DNA from: CAZOIA01 sp964579675
GTDB taxonomy: Bacteria > Planctomycetota > Phycisphaerae > UBA1845 > PWPN01
DNA length: 9,736 nt
Direction of reading: 5' to 3'
Assembly (NCBI GenBank): GCA_964579675.1
Contig: CAZOIA010000206.1
Location: 1-9,736, forward strand
The notes below the pieces were generated by a model. That model did no database searches. It was not told where the DNA came from and was given only the letters and a program-made list of their open reading frames with translations. The translations under genes were made by a program, and so were the position numbers. Of this stretch, positions 1 through 7,549 are shown piece after piece. Each line of letters begins with the position of its first letter. Position 1 is the first letter of the stretch.

Positions 1-1967
1 GCGCGGGTGGGGCGAGCGGAACCGGCGCCCCCAACGCGTACAGCCATTTCGATCGCGCCAAAAAGGCAGCCCTTGACGCACTGGACGAGCTGACCAGCGG
101 CGATCGGGCGGCGGTGGTAACGCTGACCGGACGGGTGCTGGGGCGGGACCGGCTTGAGCGGGTCGAGCCTTCCGGGGACCTGCTGCAGGTCATGAACAGC
201 GTTCAGCAGTTGTCGCCGACGTGTGCCGGCGGCGACGTTCGGCTCGCGCTGAGGCGTGCGGGCGAGCTCTTCGAGGACGCGCAGCAGCGGACGCGACTGC
301 TCGTGGCACTCACGGACATGCAGGCCTCCGATTGGGGTCAGACCGATTGGCCTCAGCCCGACCATCCGGTCGGTGCCACGCTTGCCCAGGTCGCCCCGCC
401 GACGGAAAACAACATTGTGGCCGATGAGATCACCCTGAGCCAGGGAACGGCCATCGTCGGCCGGCCGAACCTCTTACAGGTTCGACTCGTCAACTATCGA
501 CCCGAAACGACACCAGCCCGGCTTGTGCTGACCGTCGATGGGATCGAGCATGTTCGTCGGCCCATCGAGCTGCGCGGAGAGAGCCGGTGCGTTGAAGACA
601 TCCCGCTGGTATTTGACACGCCCGGCGAGCATCGCTTGACGTTGCACCTGGATTGCCGGGACGACCTGACTGCCGACAACACCCTCTATGCCACGCTGCG
701 GGTGGATAGTCGCCTCTCCGTGCTGCTGGTGGACGGCGAGCAGGACGTGAACGGGGATCGCCGCGACAAATCCGCCGGGTTCTTTGTCAAGACCGCCCTG
801 CAAGCCGTCAACGCTGAGGGTGACGCCACCCTGGTCGATTCGGTTAAGCCGGCGGACCTGCCGGCGGTCGAGTTCGACGACTACCGTGCAGTGGTTCTGA
901 GCAACGTGGCCGAGGTGCCGCTGGCCCAGCTCGAACGTTTCGAGAAGTTCGTCCAGTCCGGCGGCGGGCTGGTAATCTTCCCCGGGGATCTCGCCGAGCC
1001 GCGGTTCTACAACGAAGTCATGGGGGCCCAGAGTCGCCCCCTGGGTGGGCTCTTGCCCGCTAGGCTCGGTTCCATCGTTGCCTCTGAAGGCACGCTGGGG
1101 CCCATGCACCTGCTTGATGCCGACCTCAGTCATCCGATCCTTCAGCGATTCAAGGGCACTCTGCGAAGTGCCCTGGCCGGGGTGAGCGTGTATCGCGCTT
1201 TTGCCGTTGAGCCCCGCAGCGCGTGGATCATTGCCTCGATGGATAGGCGGTTGCCGCTGATTCTCGAGCGGAACTTCGGCCGCGGGAAGGTTATCCTGTT
1301 CACCACGCCGCCGCACCCGCGGTGGACCAATTTGCCGCTGCGCCGTGTGTTCCTGCCGCTCATGAACCGGACGGTCGGATACCTGGCCGGCGCCGGCACC
1401 GCTCAATCCGTGCATCACGCGGGCGAGGAACTGGTGCTGCTCAGAGGCGGCTGGGATTACGATAAGCCGATTCACGTTGAGCGACCGGACGGCGTTCGGC
1501 TGCAGGCGTCGGTGAGGCTCATCGGGGCAGAGCCCATCGCCTACCTTCCCGCGGAGGCGATTGACCAGCCCGGCTTCTATCGCGTCCGGCTACCGGAAGG
1601 CTCCACGGGTTTGGCCGGCCGTCCCTGGCGGACCTGGGTGGCAGTCAACGTGCCGCGCCGCGAGTCGGTGCCGGAAGTGCTCGATCCAGCCGATGCGGCA
1701 AGACTGGGTGGACTCTGGCAGTTCAGGACCATCGAGCTGGCCTCATCCGGCCTGGAGCCGGCTGGCGAGGAATCACCTGCTGCCGCCTGGCTGTCCGGCG
1801 GGCCGATGAGCCGCGGCGTCTGGGACGCTTTACTCTGGACGGTGCTCGCCCTGGTCCTGCTGGAACCGCTGATCGCGAACCGAATGAGCAGGACCCGCAG
1901 AAGTGTCCCCGCCGCTGAATCACCCGGCCTACATCTCGTCCATCCGGGACGACATGGTGCGCGATGA
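1..1967 (+). CDS. BatA-like membrane protein, VWA plus GATase-like domains (5' partial)
   Basis: The reading frame is open from base 3 to the left edge, so the gene starts outside the window; the GTG at 114 is an internal Val codon. Of 654 visible residues (numbered from base 3), residues 14-43 (SHFDRAKKAALDAL, then SGDRAAVVTL) and 77-111 (DVRLALRRAGELF, then LLVALTDMQASDW) look like the middle and end of a VWA domain. The MIDAS DxSxS motif would be upstream and cannot be checked. Next come a beta-rich segment (about 140-235) and a GATase-like alpha/beta fold opening with LSVLLVDGEQ at 238-247 and containing SGGGLVIFPGD near 319-329. One membrane helix at about 606-625 is followed by a basic tail (RMSRTRR), placing the large domains outside the cytoplasm. 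BatA-like proteins normally carry an N-terminal double-membrane domain, which here is off the edge. The stop overlaps the next start by ATGA. Family assignment is fairly sure; the cellular role is unknown. Confidence 0.8.
   Translation, partial: AGGASGTGAPNAYSHFDRAKKAALDALDELTSGDRAAVVTLTGRVLGRDRLERVEPSGDLLQVMNSVQQLSPTCAGGDVRLALRRAGELFEDAQQRTRLLVALTDMQASDWGQTDWPQPDHPVGATLAQVAPPTENNIVADEITLSQGTAIVGRPNLLQVRLVNYRPETTPARLVLTVDGIEHVRRPIELRGESRCVEDIPLVFDTPGEHRLTLHLDCRDDLTADNTLYATLRVDSRLSVLLVDGEQDVNGDRRDKSAGFFVKTALQAVNAEGDATLVDSVKPADLPAVEFDDYRAVVLSNVAEVPLAQLERFEKFVQSGGGLVIFPGDLAEPRFYNEVMGAQSRPLGGLLPARLGSIVASEGTLGPMHLLDADLSHPILQRFKGTLRSALAGVSVYRAFAVEPRSAWIIASMDRRLPLILERNFGRGKVILFTTPPHPRWTNLPLRRVFLPLMNRTVGYLAGAGTAQSVHHAGEELVLLRGGWDYDKPIHVERPDGVRLQASVRLIGAEPIAYLPAEAIDQPGFYRVRLPEGSTGLAGRPWRTWVAVNVPRRESVPEVLDPADAARLGGLWQFRTIELASSGLEPAGEESPAAAWLSGGPMSRGVWDALLWTVLALVLLEPLIANRMSRTRRSVPAAESPGLHLVHPGRHGAR
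1964..1967 (+). promoter_or_regulatory. ATGA start/stop overlap, genes 1 and 2
   Basis: The TGA stop of the BatA-like gene (1965-1967) overlaps the ATG of the next gene (1964-1966). No convincing Shine-Dalgarno lies just upstream. The arrangement is typical of translational coupling by terminating ribosomes and suggests the two VWA proteins are made in linked amounts. Confidence 0.75.
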
Positions 1968-4309
1968 TACCCGTGCCGCCCAACGTGATCGCTTCACTCA
2001 TCTTCCGGCCAACCGCTTTCGGATGGCCGGGCGGGCTGGCGGTGGTCGTCGGGCTGGCTGCGGTCGTATTTGCATACACCGCGGGGCTCCGGTGGCGGCA
2101 ATACTCCCGGTTGACTCGGGTCAGCTTGTTGTCCCTTCGGGCCGGGGCGATCCTCTGCCTCCTGTTGGCCCTCGTGCACCCGGCGTGGGTCAGCCAGCGC
2201 ACGGTCGAGGAGAAACCCGTCGTCGCGGTCGTGCTCGATGACAGCGAGTCGATGACCCGCCCGGCCGCAGCAGGCGAAGCATCCGAAGATGCACCGAGCC
2301 GCTACGCCCGCGCCCTTGAGCTGCTGCACCAGCACATCCGCACCAACCTGCAAGAGACACATCAGGTCCGGCTCTTCGACGTTGAGGGGCGGGCGGTGGA
2401 TTCGGACGACCTGCCGGAGGCGCCGGCCGGGGCTCGGAGCCCGCTCACCAACACCCTGCTGCGCGTGCAGCGGGACCTGAGCCGCCAACCCCTCATCGGC
2501 GTAGTCCTGCTGTCGGACGGGGCGGAGACCATCGACCGTCCCGCCATCGGCGGGCTGGAACAACTGCGCGTGCCGGTATTCCCCGTCGAGATCGCGGATG
2601 AATCCACCAACACCTCCGACCCGCCCAACCTGGCCATCCGGGCCGTCTCCGCCAACCGTCGCGCACTGGTGAACAACACCGTCCGCGTGGCCGTCGATCT
2701 CACCGCGACCGGTCGGGTGGAAGCAGCCAACGTCCCGGTCACCATCCGGGACGGCGGTCGCACGGTGGCCACCCGCACGATTCAACTGCGCCCGGGCGCG
2801 CCGGCGATGCGGGTCGAGCTCGATTTCATCCCCCGCCGGCCCGGCGAGTTCACTCATACCGTTCAAGTCGGGTCTCTGCCAGGCGAGACCGACCTCGCCG
2901 ACAACCGCGAGACGTTCCCATTGTCGGTGCGAGCCAAGCCGCTGACCGTCCTGTACATCGACGGGGTCCTGCGCTGGGAGGGCAAGTTCATCCGCCAGGC
3001 TTTGGCGGCGGACCCGGACATCAACCTCGTTTCGAGCGTCCGTACGGTCCGGCCCGGTGCCGACCGCGGATCGCAGGGACTCCTGTTAGCCGAGCAGTTG
3101 GCCAACATCGACGTGGTGATCCTCGGCGACGTCGAGGCGTCCTACTTCGCCGCCAACGAGATCGACTCGCTGCGCTCGTGGGTGATCGACTCCGGCGGGG
3201 GGTTGGTATTGACCGGCGGGTACGACGGCTTCGGCCCCAAAGGTTTTGGCCGGACCGACCTGAGCGGCATCCTGCCGGCCGAGTTCAGCGCCGCCGCCAG
3301 TCCCCAGATCGAGCAGCCGTTCGCCTTCAAGCTCACCGATGCGGGCCGGGAACATCCGATCTTCCACCTCACCGGCGACCCCATGCGCGACACCGCCTTC
3401 TACCAGTCGCTCCCTCAGTTGCTCGGCTGCTGCCGCCTCGCCGCGGTCAAGCCCGGGGCCCAGGTGCTCGCGGTCAATCCGCAGGTCATCGGGCCCGGGG
3501 GAGCACAAGGACTCCCGGTGATGATGGTCCAGCAGGTCGGGCGGGGGCGGACCATGGTCTTTGCCGTGGATACCACCTGGCGGTGGCGAATGGTTGTGGG
3601 CGGATATGCCGGTGACCATTCCTTCTACCAGCGATTCTGGGGACAACTGGTGCGCTGGCTGGCCACCGTTCAGGGCCAGGTGCCGCCGCAACTGCTCGTG
3701 TCCACCGACCGCTACCGTTACAAGCCCGGCCAGACCATCAAGCTCACCGTCGAACTGGGGCCGTCGCAGTCGAACCCGTCCGGTAACGACACGGACCCCG
3801 ACGCCGCCGCGGCCGGCGTAGTCAATCCCGCCCGCTGGCGGGTCACCGCCCGCGCGGTTGACGAAAGCGGGGGGCAGATGAACATTCCCCTGGCCGATCT
3901 GGGCGGTGCCAAGTACCGCGCAACCCTGGCCGCCCCGCGACCGGGACGCCTCGACCTGACCGTGACCGCTGAGGCCGACCTCGCTGCCCCGGGCGCGAGC
4001 GACAACGCAAACCACACCCAAGCCAATGCCCTTTCACAGGTCACCACCGTGCAGGTGGATCCCCCGGACCTGGAGATGCTGGATCCCCGCCCGGACCCGC
4101 AGTGGCTGGCTCAGGTCGCCCAAATGAGCGGCGGGCGCTCGATCAAGCCCGACCAGATAGCAGCATGGGCGCAACAGTTGCCCCACGAGTCCATCCAGCG
4201 GGCCGCCCTCGAAACAACCCGTTTGTTGGGAGACAAACTGCTGGCAACCGTATTCCTCGTCCTGCTCTGCGCCGAATGGATACTGCGACGCAAGAACCGA
4301 CTGGCGTGA
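1964..4309 (+). CDS. Membrane-anchored VWA / GATase-like protein
   Basis: This complete protein has 781 residues. Two membrane helices (about 22-40 and 54-73) are joined by a basic loop (GLRWRQYSRLTR), which predicts that the following domains face the periplasm. A VWA domain at about 85-205 has an intact MIDAS: D92-x-S94-x-S96 in LDDSESM, a Thr in SPLTNTLL (near 162-164) and D185 in LLSDGAE. Residues 220-320 form an Ig-like beta segment. A GATase-like domain follows from about 325 to 565 (LTVLYIDGVLRWEG, DVVILGDVE, SGGGLVLTGG, then FYQSLPQLLGCCRL at 479-492 and KPGAQVLAVNP). It lacks the nucleophile Cys of working class I amidotransferases at the elbow. Another beta region leads to a C-terminal helix (about 756-772) and the basic end RRKNRLA. 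The start is chosen from the ATGA overlap with the preceding stop; no strong Shine-Dalgarno precedes it, which fits coupling. VWA domains in MoxR-linked clusters probably bind protein partners through the metal site. The substrate is unknown. Confidence 0.85.
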   Translation: MIPVPPNVIASLIFRPTAFGWPGGLAVVVGLAAVVFAYTAGLRWRQYSRLTRVSLLSLRAGAILCLLLALVHPAWVSQRTVEEKPVVAVVLDDSESMTRPAAAGEASEDAPSRYARALELLHQHIRTNLQETHQVRLFDVEGRAVDSDDLPEAPAGARSPLTNTLLRVQRDLSRQPLIGVVLLSDGAETIDRPAIGGLEQLRVPVFPVEIADESTNTSDPPNLAIRAVSANRRALVNNTVRVAVDLTATGRVEAANVPVTIRDGGRTVATRTIQLRPGAPAMRVELDFIPRRPGEFTHTVQVGSLPGETDLADNRETFPLSVRAKPLTVLYIDGVLRWEGKFIRQALAADPDINLVSSVRTVRPGADRGSQGLLLAEQLANIDVVILGDVEASYFAANEIDSLRSWVIDSGGGLVLTGGYDGFGPKGFGRTDLSGILPAEFSAAASPQIEQPFAFKLTDAGREHPIFHLTGDPMRDTAFYQSLPQLLGCCRLAAVKPGAQVLAVNPQVIGPGGAQGLPVMMVQQVGRGRTMVFAVDTTWRWRMVVGGYAGDHSFYQRFWGQLVRWLATVQGQVPPQLLVSTDRYRYKPGQTIKLTVELGPSQSNPSGNDTDPDAAAAGVVNPARWRVTARAVDESGGQMNIPLADLGGAKYRATLAAPRPGRLDLTVTAEADLAAPGASDNANHTQANALSQVTTVQVDPPDLEMLDPRPDPQWLAQVAQMSGGRSIKPDQIAAWAQQLPHESIQRAALETTRLLGDKLLATVFLVLLCAEWILRRKNRLA

Positions 4310-4316
4310 TGAGATG

Positions 4317-4358
4317 GTGAACGATGAATGATGAACGATGAACGGTGAAGGATGAATG
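4317..4358 (+). repeat. Six tandem heptamers (RTGAAYG-like) spanning the gene 2/3 gap
   Basis: Six units of 7 bp follow each other without interruption: gtgaacg, atgaatg, atgaacg, atgaacg, gtgaagg, atgaatg. The array starts eight bases after the stop of the VWA/GATase gene, and its last unit contains the ATG annotated as the start of the DUF4175-like gene. On the minus strand the units read as TTCAT/CGTTCAT-type runs. Similar short degenerate tandem arrays are, from general knowledge, scattered between genes in some planctomycete and other genomes. Every unit has a start-like RTG overlapping TGA. Because 7 is not a multiple of 3, successive units fall in successive reading frames. The gap contains no inverted repeat with a T-run, so I see no terminator. 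Confidence 0.85.
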
Positions 4359-7300
4359 ATGGCCAACACATCATGGCGATGGTGCGGGCGATTCAGCGCC
4401 GCTGGTTGGGCCGAACGCTCGGTCTTCTCATCTTCGCCGGCCTCACCGGGCTGCTGGGCTGGCTGCTGGCGATGACGCTGGTGGACAACCTGGTGATGCT
4501 CGCGCCCTGGCAGTTGATCATCGGCTGGGTTGTGCTACTGGTAGGCGGCCTGGGCGCCGCCGCGGTGATCACGTACGAGCTGACCGCCGGGCGGCCCGAC
4601 GCGGATCGGCTGGCCCTGATGTACGAGTCCCGCGTGCCCGGCCAGCGCAATCGGCTCATCAACGCGGTGCAGTTCCTGTTCACCCGGCAGGCCGAGCACG
4701 ACCCGATGGCCCGCGCGGTCGTCATCGAAAACGCATACACCCTCGATGTTCGCGACGCCCGGTTGGCGATTGACTTCCGGCCCGTGCGAAACGCCCTTAT
4801 CGCTCTGGGCATCTCCGCCCTGCTGCTGCTCGGGTATGCGGCCATTCGCCCCCGATGGGTTGCCAACGGCTTTGCCAGGCTGCTTCACCCCATCCGGCCG
4901 CCGGCACATATCCTGGCTACCGAGCCCACGGTCACGCCCGGTGACGTCGAGCTTATCGAGGGCCAACCGCTCAACATCCGCGCCTTCATCGAGAGGTCGC
5001 TCCGCGGGCACCTGCCCCAGACGGTCCACCTCGAATATCGGGTGGGCGAGCTCGACTGGACGCATACGGAGATGACCGCCGCCTCGAAGACCGACTTCAG
5101 CTACGACTTCCAGGCCCTCTGGCATCCGATGGCCTACCGCGTGCGCGCGGGTCGATCCCTCAGCCCAACCTACAAGGCGGTGGTGCGGTATCGTCCGCAC
5201 GTAGAGCGGCTTCAGATCACCGTCACCCGTCCGCCGTACGCGGGTGGGACACACCGGCAACTCAAGCCCAACGTGGGCGATGTGTCTGCGCTTGCCGGCT
5301 CGATTGTGGAGCTGGCGGTGACGGCCTCGGTCCCGCTGTCCAGCGGCCATCTGGACAGGCTCGACGGCTCGGAGGTTCTACTCAGCATCGACCCAGGCGA
5401 CCCTTGCCGAGCCAGCGCTCGCTTCACGCTGACCCGCAGCGGTGGTTATGCCATCCGCCTGACGGACACCCGCGGTCTGGCCAACCTCAATCCGCCGCGA
5501 TATACCCTGACCGCCGAGCCCGACCAGCCGCCCGTGGTCGTTGTCACGCGCCCGGGGCGGGACCTGCTCATGCCCCCGGACGCCAGCCTCCCCCTGACGA
5601 TCGAGGCCAACGACGATATCGGTCTTGCCCGCCTCGTCCTGCAGACCCGCACCGGGACCGGCGGGTGGTCCGACACGCAGCATTGGGAGGTTTCGCAGGC
5701 CGGCATCAACCAGCGGGTCGTGGGCACCTCGCTGTCGCTCAGCCAGTTCGGCCTCAAGCTCAACGAGGTGTTGTTGTACCGCGTGGTGGCCAGCGACCAC
5801 CGCAAGCCCGAGCCGAACCTCGGAGTGGGCCGAACCTGGTCTGTCACCGTCGCCGAGCCAACTGGCGACCGCACCCTCCTCGTCGCCCAGGCCAAACAAC
5901 TGCTCGAAGCACTCAAGCAGATCCTTGCCCTCCAGCGAGAGAACCGCAGCGATCTGGCGATGGACCGCCCCGTCGAGCCGATCCGGGCCCGTCAGCGCCG
6001 AATCCGTGAGCTCACCGTCAGCGCGATCGACCTGGAGCGCAAGTCGTTGCGACCCAACCGCAGCATTCTCGACGAACTGGTGGACCTCGCGGACGGGCTC
6101 ATGCTCCAGGCCGTCCAACGACTCGACAAGTACGAGGGCACCTATCAGCATCGCGCACCGCTAAAGCCGCCCATCCTCGAGGCGATGGACAAGATCATCG
6201 ATCGCCTCGAAGGGCTGATCGGCCGGATGGACAAGTCCCTGGCCATGGCCGACAAGGCGCAGCAGACGATTGAACAGCTCTCGCCCGAGGATCGCGAGCA
6301 GGCCCTCAAGCAGATTCGCGACCTGGTCGAGAAGCTCCGGACCTTCATCCCCGAGCAGGACAAGGTCATCGCCGAGACCGCGGAGCTCGCCCGCAAGGGC
6401 GACGACCTTACGGACGGAGACCTGCGGCGCATCGAGAAGCTCCAGGGCACCGAGGACAAATGGGCCGAAGTCTTCACCGACTCGGTTGAGGACATCAACA
6501 AGCTGACCGAGCAGGGCTTCGCCGACCGCACGATCGCCAACGATTACAAGGAGATGGTCGAGCAGATCGAGGAGGCGAGCAAGAACCTGACGCCGGAGCT
6601 GATCGAGATGGCCGTCCCCCGCGAGCAGGCGGGCCGCGAGATGGCCGAGTCGCTCGCCGAGGACATGGAGATGTGGCTCCCCAACTCGCCCGACCACATC
6701 AAATGGATGATGGAGGAACCCCTGGATACGCCCGAGATCCCCATGGTCGAACTGCCGGACCAACTCTACGACTTCATCGGCGACCTGATCGAGGAACAGG
6801 ACGAGTTGAACGACGCGGCCGAGGACGTGACCAGCGCCTGGGCCGACTCGATGTCCGCCGCCGGGTGGCAGGTCTCCGACGGGCCGATCAGCAACTTCAG
6901 CGCCCAGGGGGTGACCGGCAACCAGTTGCCGGACGATCATGAGCTCTCCGGCCGGGCCGGCGATGGGCGCTCCGGACGAAGCCAGGGCCAGTTGGTGGAG
7001 GATACCGCCAAAGGACTCCCGGGCCGCCAGACGCCTACCCGGATCACCAACGACCCCTACGAGCAGGGCGTGGTGAAGGAGCTTCAACAGATGGCCACCA
7101 GCGGGGCCACCGGTGGCGGCAAGGCTCGCGGGGCGGGCCAGGAGGGCCTCCAGGGCCAGAGCCCCCCGCCCCTCATGGACGACATGGATTTCATGAGAAA
7201 CTGGCAGCAGCGCATCCGACAGAAGGCGGAGCGCGTCGCCGGTGAGTTGAAAATGGTGCGTCTTAGCCTGCCCGACCTCGACAAGAGCATCCAGTTGATG

Positions 7301-7549
7301 AACCAGGCCGAGCTGGCCGCCGGCAACGGCCGATATGCCGAGATGTTCAAACGCCAGCAGATGGTATCCCAACACCTGAGGATGGCCGGTGACCTGGCGG
7401 CACGCGAGGTCGCGCTGCGGATCGACCGGGCCTACCACTTGCCCGCCGAGTATCGCCGACAGATCCTCGACGCCATGGAAGAACCGGTGCCTGAAGAGTA
7501 CCAGGACGCCGTCCGGCGATACTTCCTCCAGTTGAGTGAGGCGGAATGA
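4352..7549 (+). CDS. DUF4175-like large membrane protein with coiled coil
   Basis: The protein has 1065 residues from ATG 4352. Membrane helices lie at about 22-41, 53-75 and 146-164. The basic N-terminus and the Arg-rich segment 76-145 should be cytoplasmic, leaving everything after 165 outside. Residues 185-280, 285-390 and 393-500 look like successive Ig/cadherin-like modules (EPTVTPGDVELIEG, VTRPPYAGG, and ANDDIGLARLVLQ at 419-431). Residues 505-735 are charged, helical and probably coiled-coil. A Gly/Gln/Ser-rich linker at about 865-942 leads to a final helical block. The layout matches DUF4175-type proteins found beside Bat/VWA genes; no enzymatic motif is visible. The start is uncertain. 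An in-frame TGA at 4346 rules out an upstream start. GAAGG directly abuts ATG 4352, too close for a normal ribosome site. ATG 4373 and ATG 4379 are in-frame alternatives without a clear site. The stop overlaps the next start by ATGA. A structural or scaffold role in the envelope is inference. Confidence 0.8.
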   Translation: MNDGQHIMAMVRAIQRRWLGRTLGLLIFAGLTGLLGWLLAMTLVDNLVMLAPWQLIIGWVVLLVGGLGAAAVITYELTAGRPDADRLALMYESRVPGQRNRLINAVQFLFTRQAEHDPMARAVVIENAYTLDVRDARLAIDFRPVRNALIALGISALLLLGYAAIRPRWVANGFARLLHPIRPPAHILATEPTVTPGDVELIEGQPLNIRAFIERSLRGHLPQTVHLEYRVGELDWTHTEMTAASKTDFSYDFQALWHPMAYRVRAGRSLSPTYKAVVRYRPHVERLQITVTRPPYAGGTHRQLKPNVGDVSALAGSIVELAVTASVPLSSGHLDRLDGSEVLLSIDPGDPCRASARFTLTRSGGYAIRLTDTRGLANLNPPRYTLTAEPDQPPVVVVTRPGRDLLMPPDASLPLTIEANDDIGLARLVLQTRTGTGGWSDTQHWEVSQAGINQRVVGTSLSLSQFGLKLNEVLLYRVVASDHRKPEPNLGVGRTWSVTVAEPTGDRTLLVAQAKQLLEALKQILALQRENRSDLAMDRPVEPIRARQRRIRELTVSAIDLERKSLRPNRSILDELVDLADGLMLQAVQRLDKYEGTYQHRAPLKPPILEAMDKIIDRLEGLIGRMDKSLAMADKAQQTIEQLSPEDREQALKQIRDLVEKLRTFIPEQDKVIAETAELARKGDDLTDGDLRRIEKLQGTEDKWAEVFTDSVEDINKLTEQGFADRTIANDYKEMVEQIEEASKNLTPELIEMAVPREQAGREMAESLAEDMEMWLPNSPDHIKWMMEEPLDTPEIPMVELPDQLYDFIGDLIEEQDELNDAAEDVTSAWADSMSAAGWQVSDGPISNFSAQGVTGNQLPDDHELSGRAGDGRSGRSQGQLVEDTAKGLPGRQTPTRITNDPYEQGVVKELQQMATSGATGGGKARGAGQEGLQGQSPPPLMDDMDFMRNWQQRIRQKAERVAGELKMVRLSLPDLDKSIQLMNQAELAAGNGRYAEMFKRQQMVSQHLRMAGDLAAREVALRIDRAYHLPAEYRRQILDAMEEPVPEEYQDAVRRYFLQLSEAE
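7546..7549 (+). promoter_or_regulatory. ATGA start/stop overlap, genes 3 and 4
   Basis: The TGA ending the DUF4175-like gene (7547-7549) overlaps an ATG at 7546. A modest purine-rich stretch, GAGTGAGG (7534-7541), lies four bases upstream and may serve as ribosome binding site. The overlap suggests the secreted multidomain protein is translated with the membrane proteins. The start at 7546 competes with the in-frame ATG at 7582. Confidence 0.6.

Noticed and set aside
114..116. GTG as the start of the first gene
   Set aside because: The frame stays open to the left edge, and the codons before it encode VWA-like sequence (FDRAKKAALDAL), so GTG is internal.
474..1475. Minus-strand open frame of 333 codons opposite the BatA-like gene
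   Set aside because: Gln/Gly/Val-rich translation without domain features, overlapping a frame with clear VWA and GATase-like motifs.
3086..4021. Minus-strand open frame of 311 codons opposite the VWA/GATase gene
   Set aside because: Low-complexity Gly/Val/Arg-rich translation with no recognisable domain, fully inside a well-supported gene.
4310..4351. Terminator or new promoter between genes 2 and 3
   Set aside because: No GC-rich inverted repeat with a T-run and no convincing -35/-10 pair; the space is the heptamer array.
4317..4358. CRISPR-like or iteron array
   Set aside because: The units are 7 bp with no spacers. There is no replication initiator or cas gene nearby, and six degenerate units in a gene gap fit a simple tandem repeat better.
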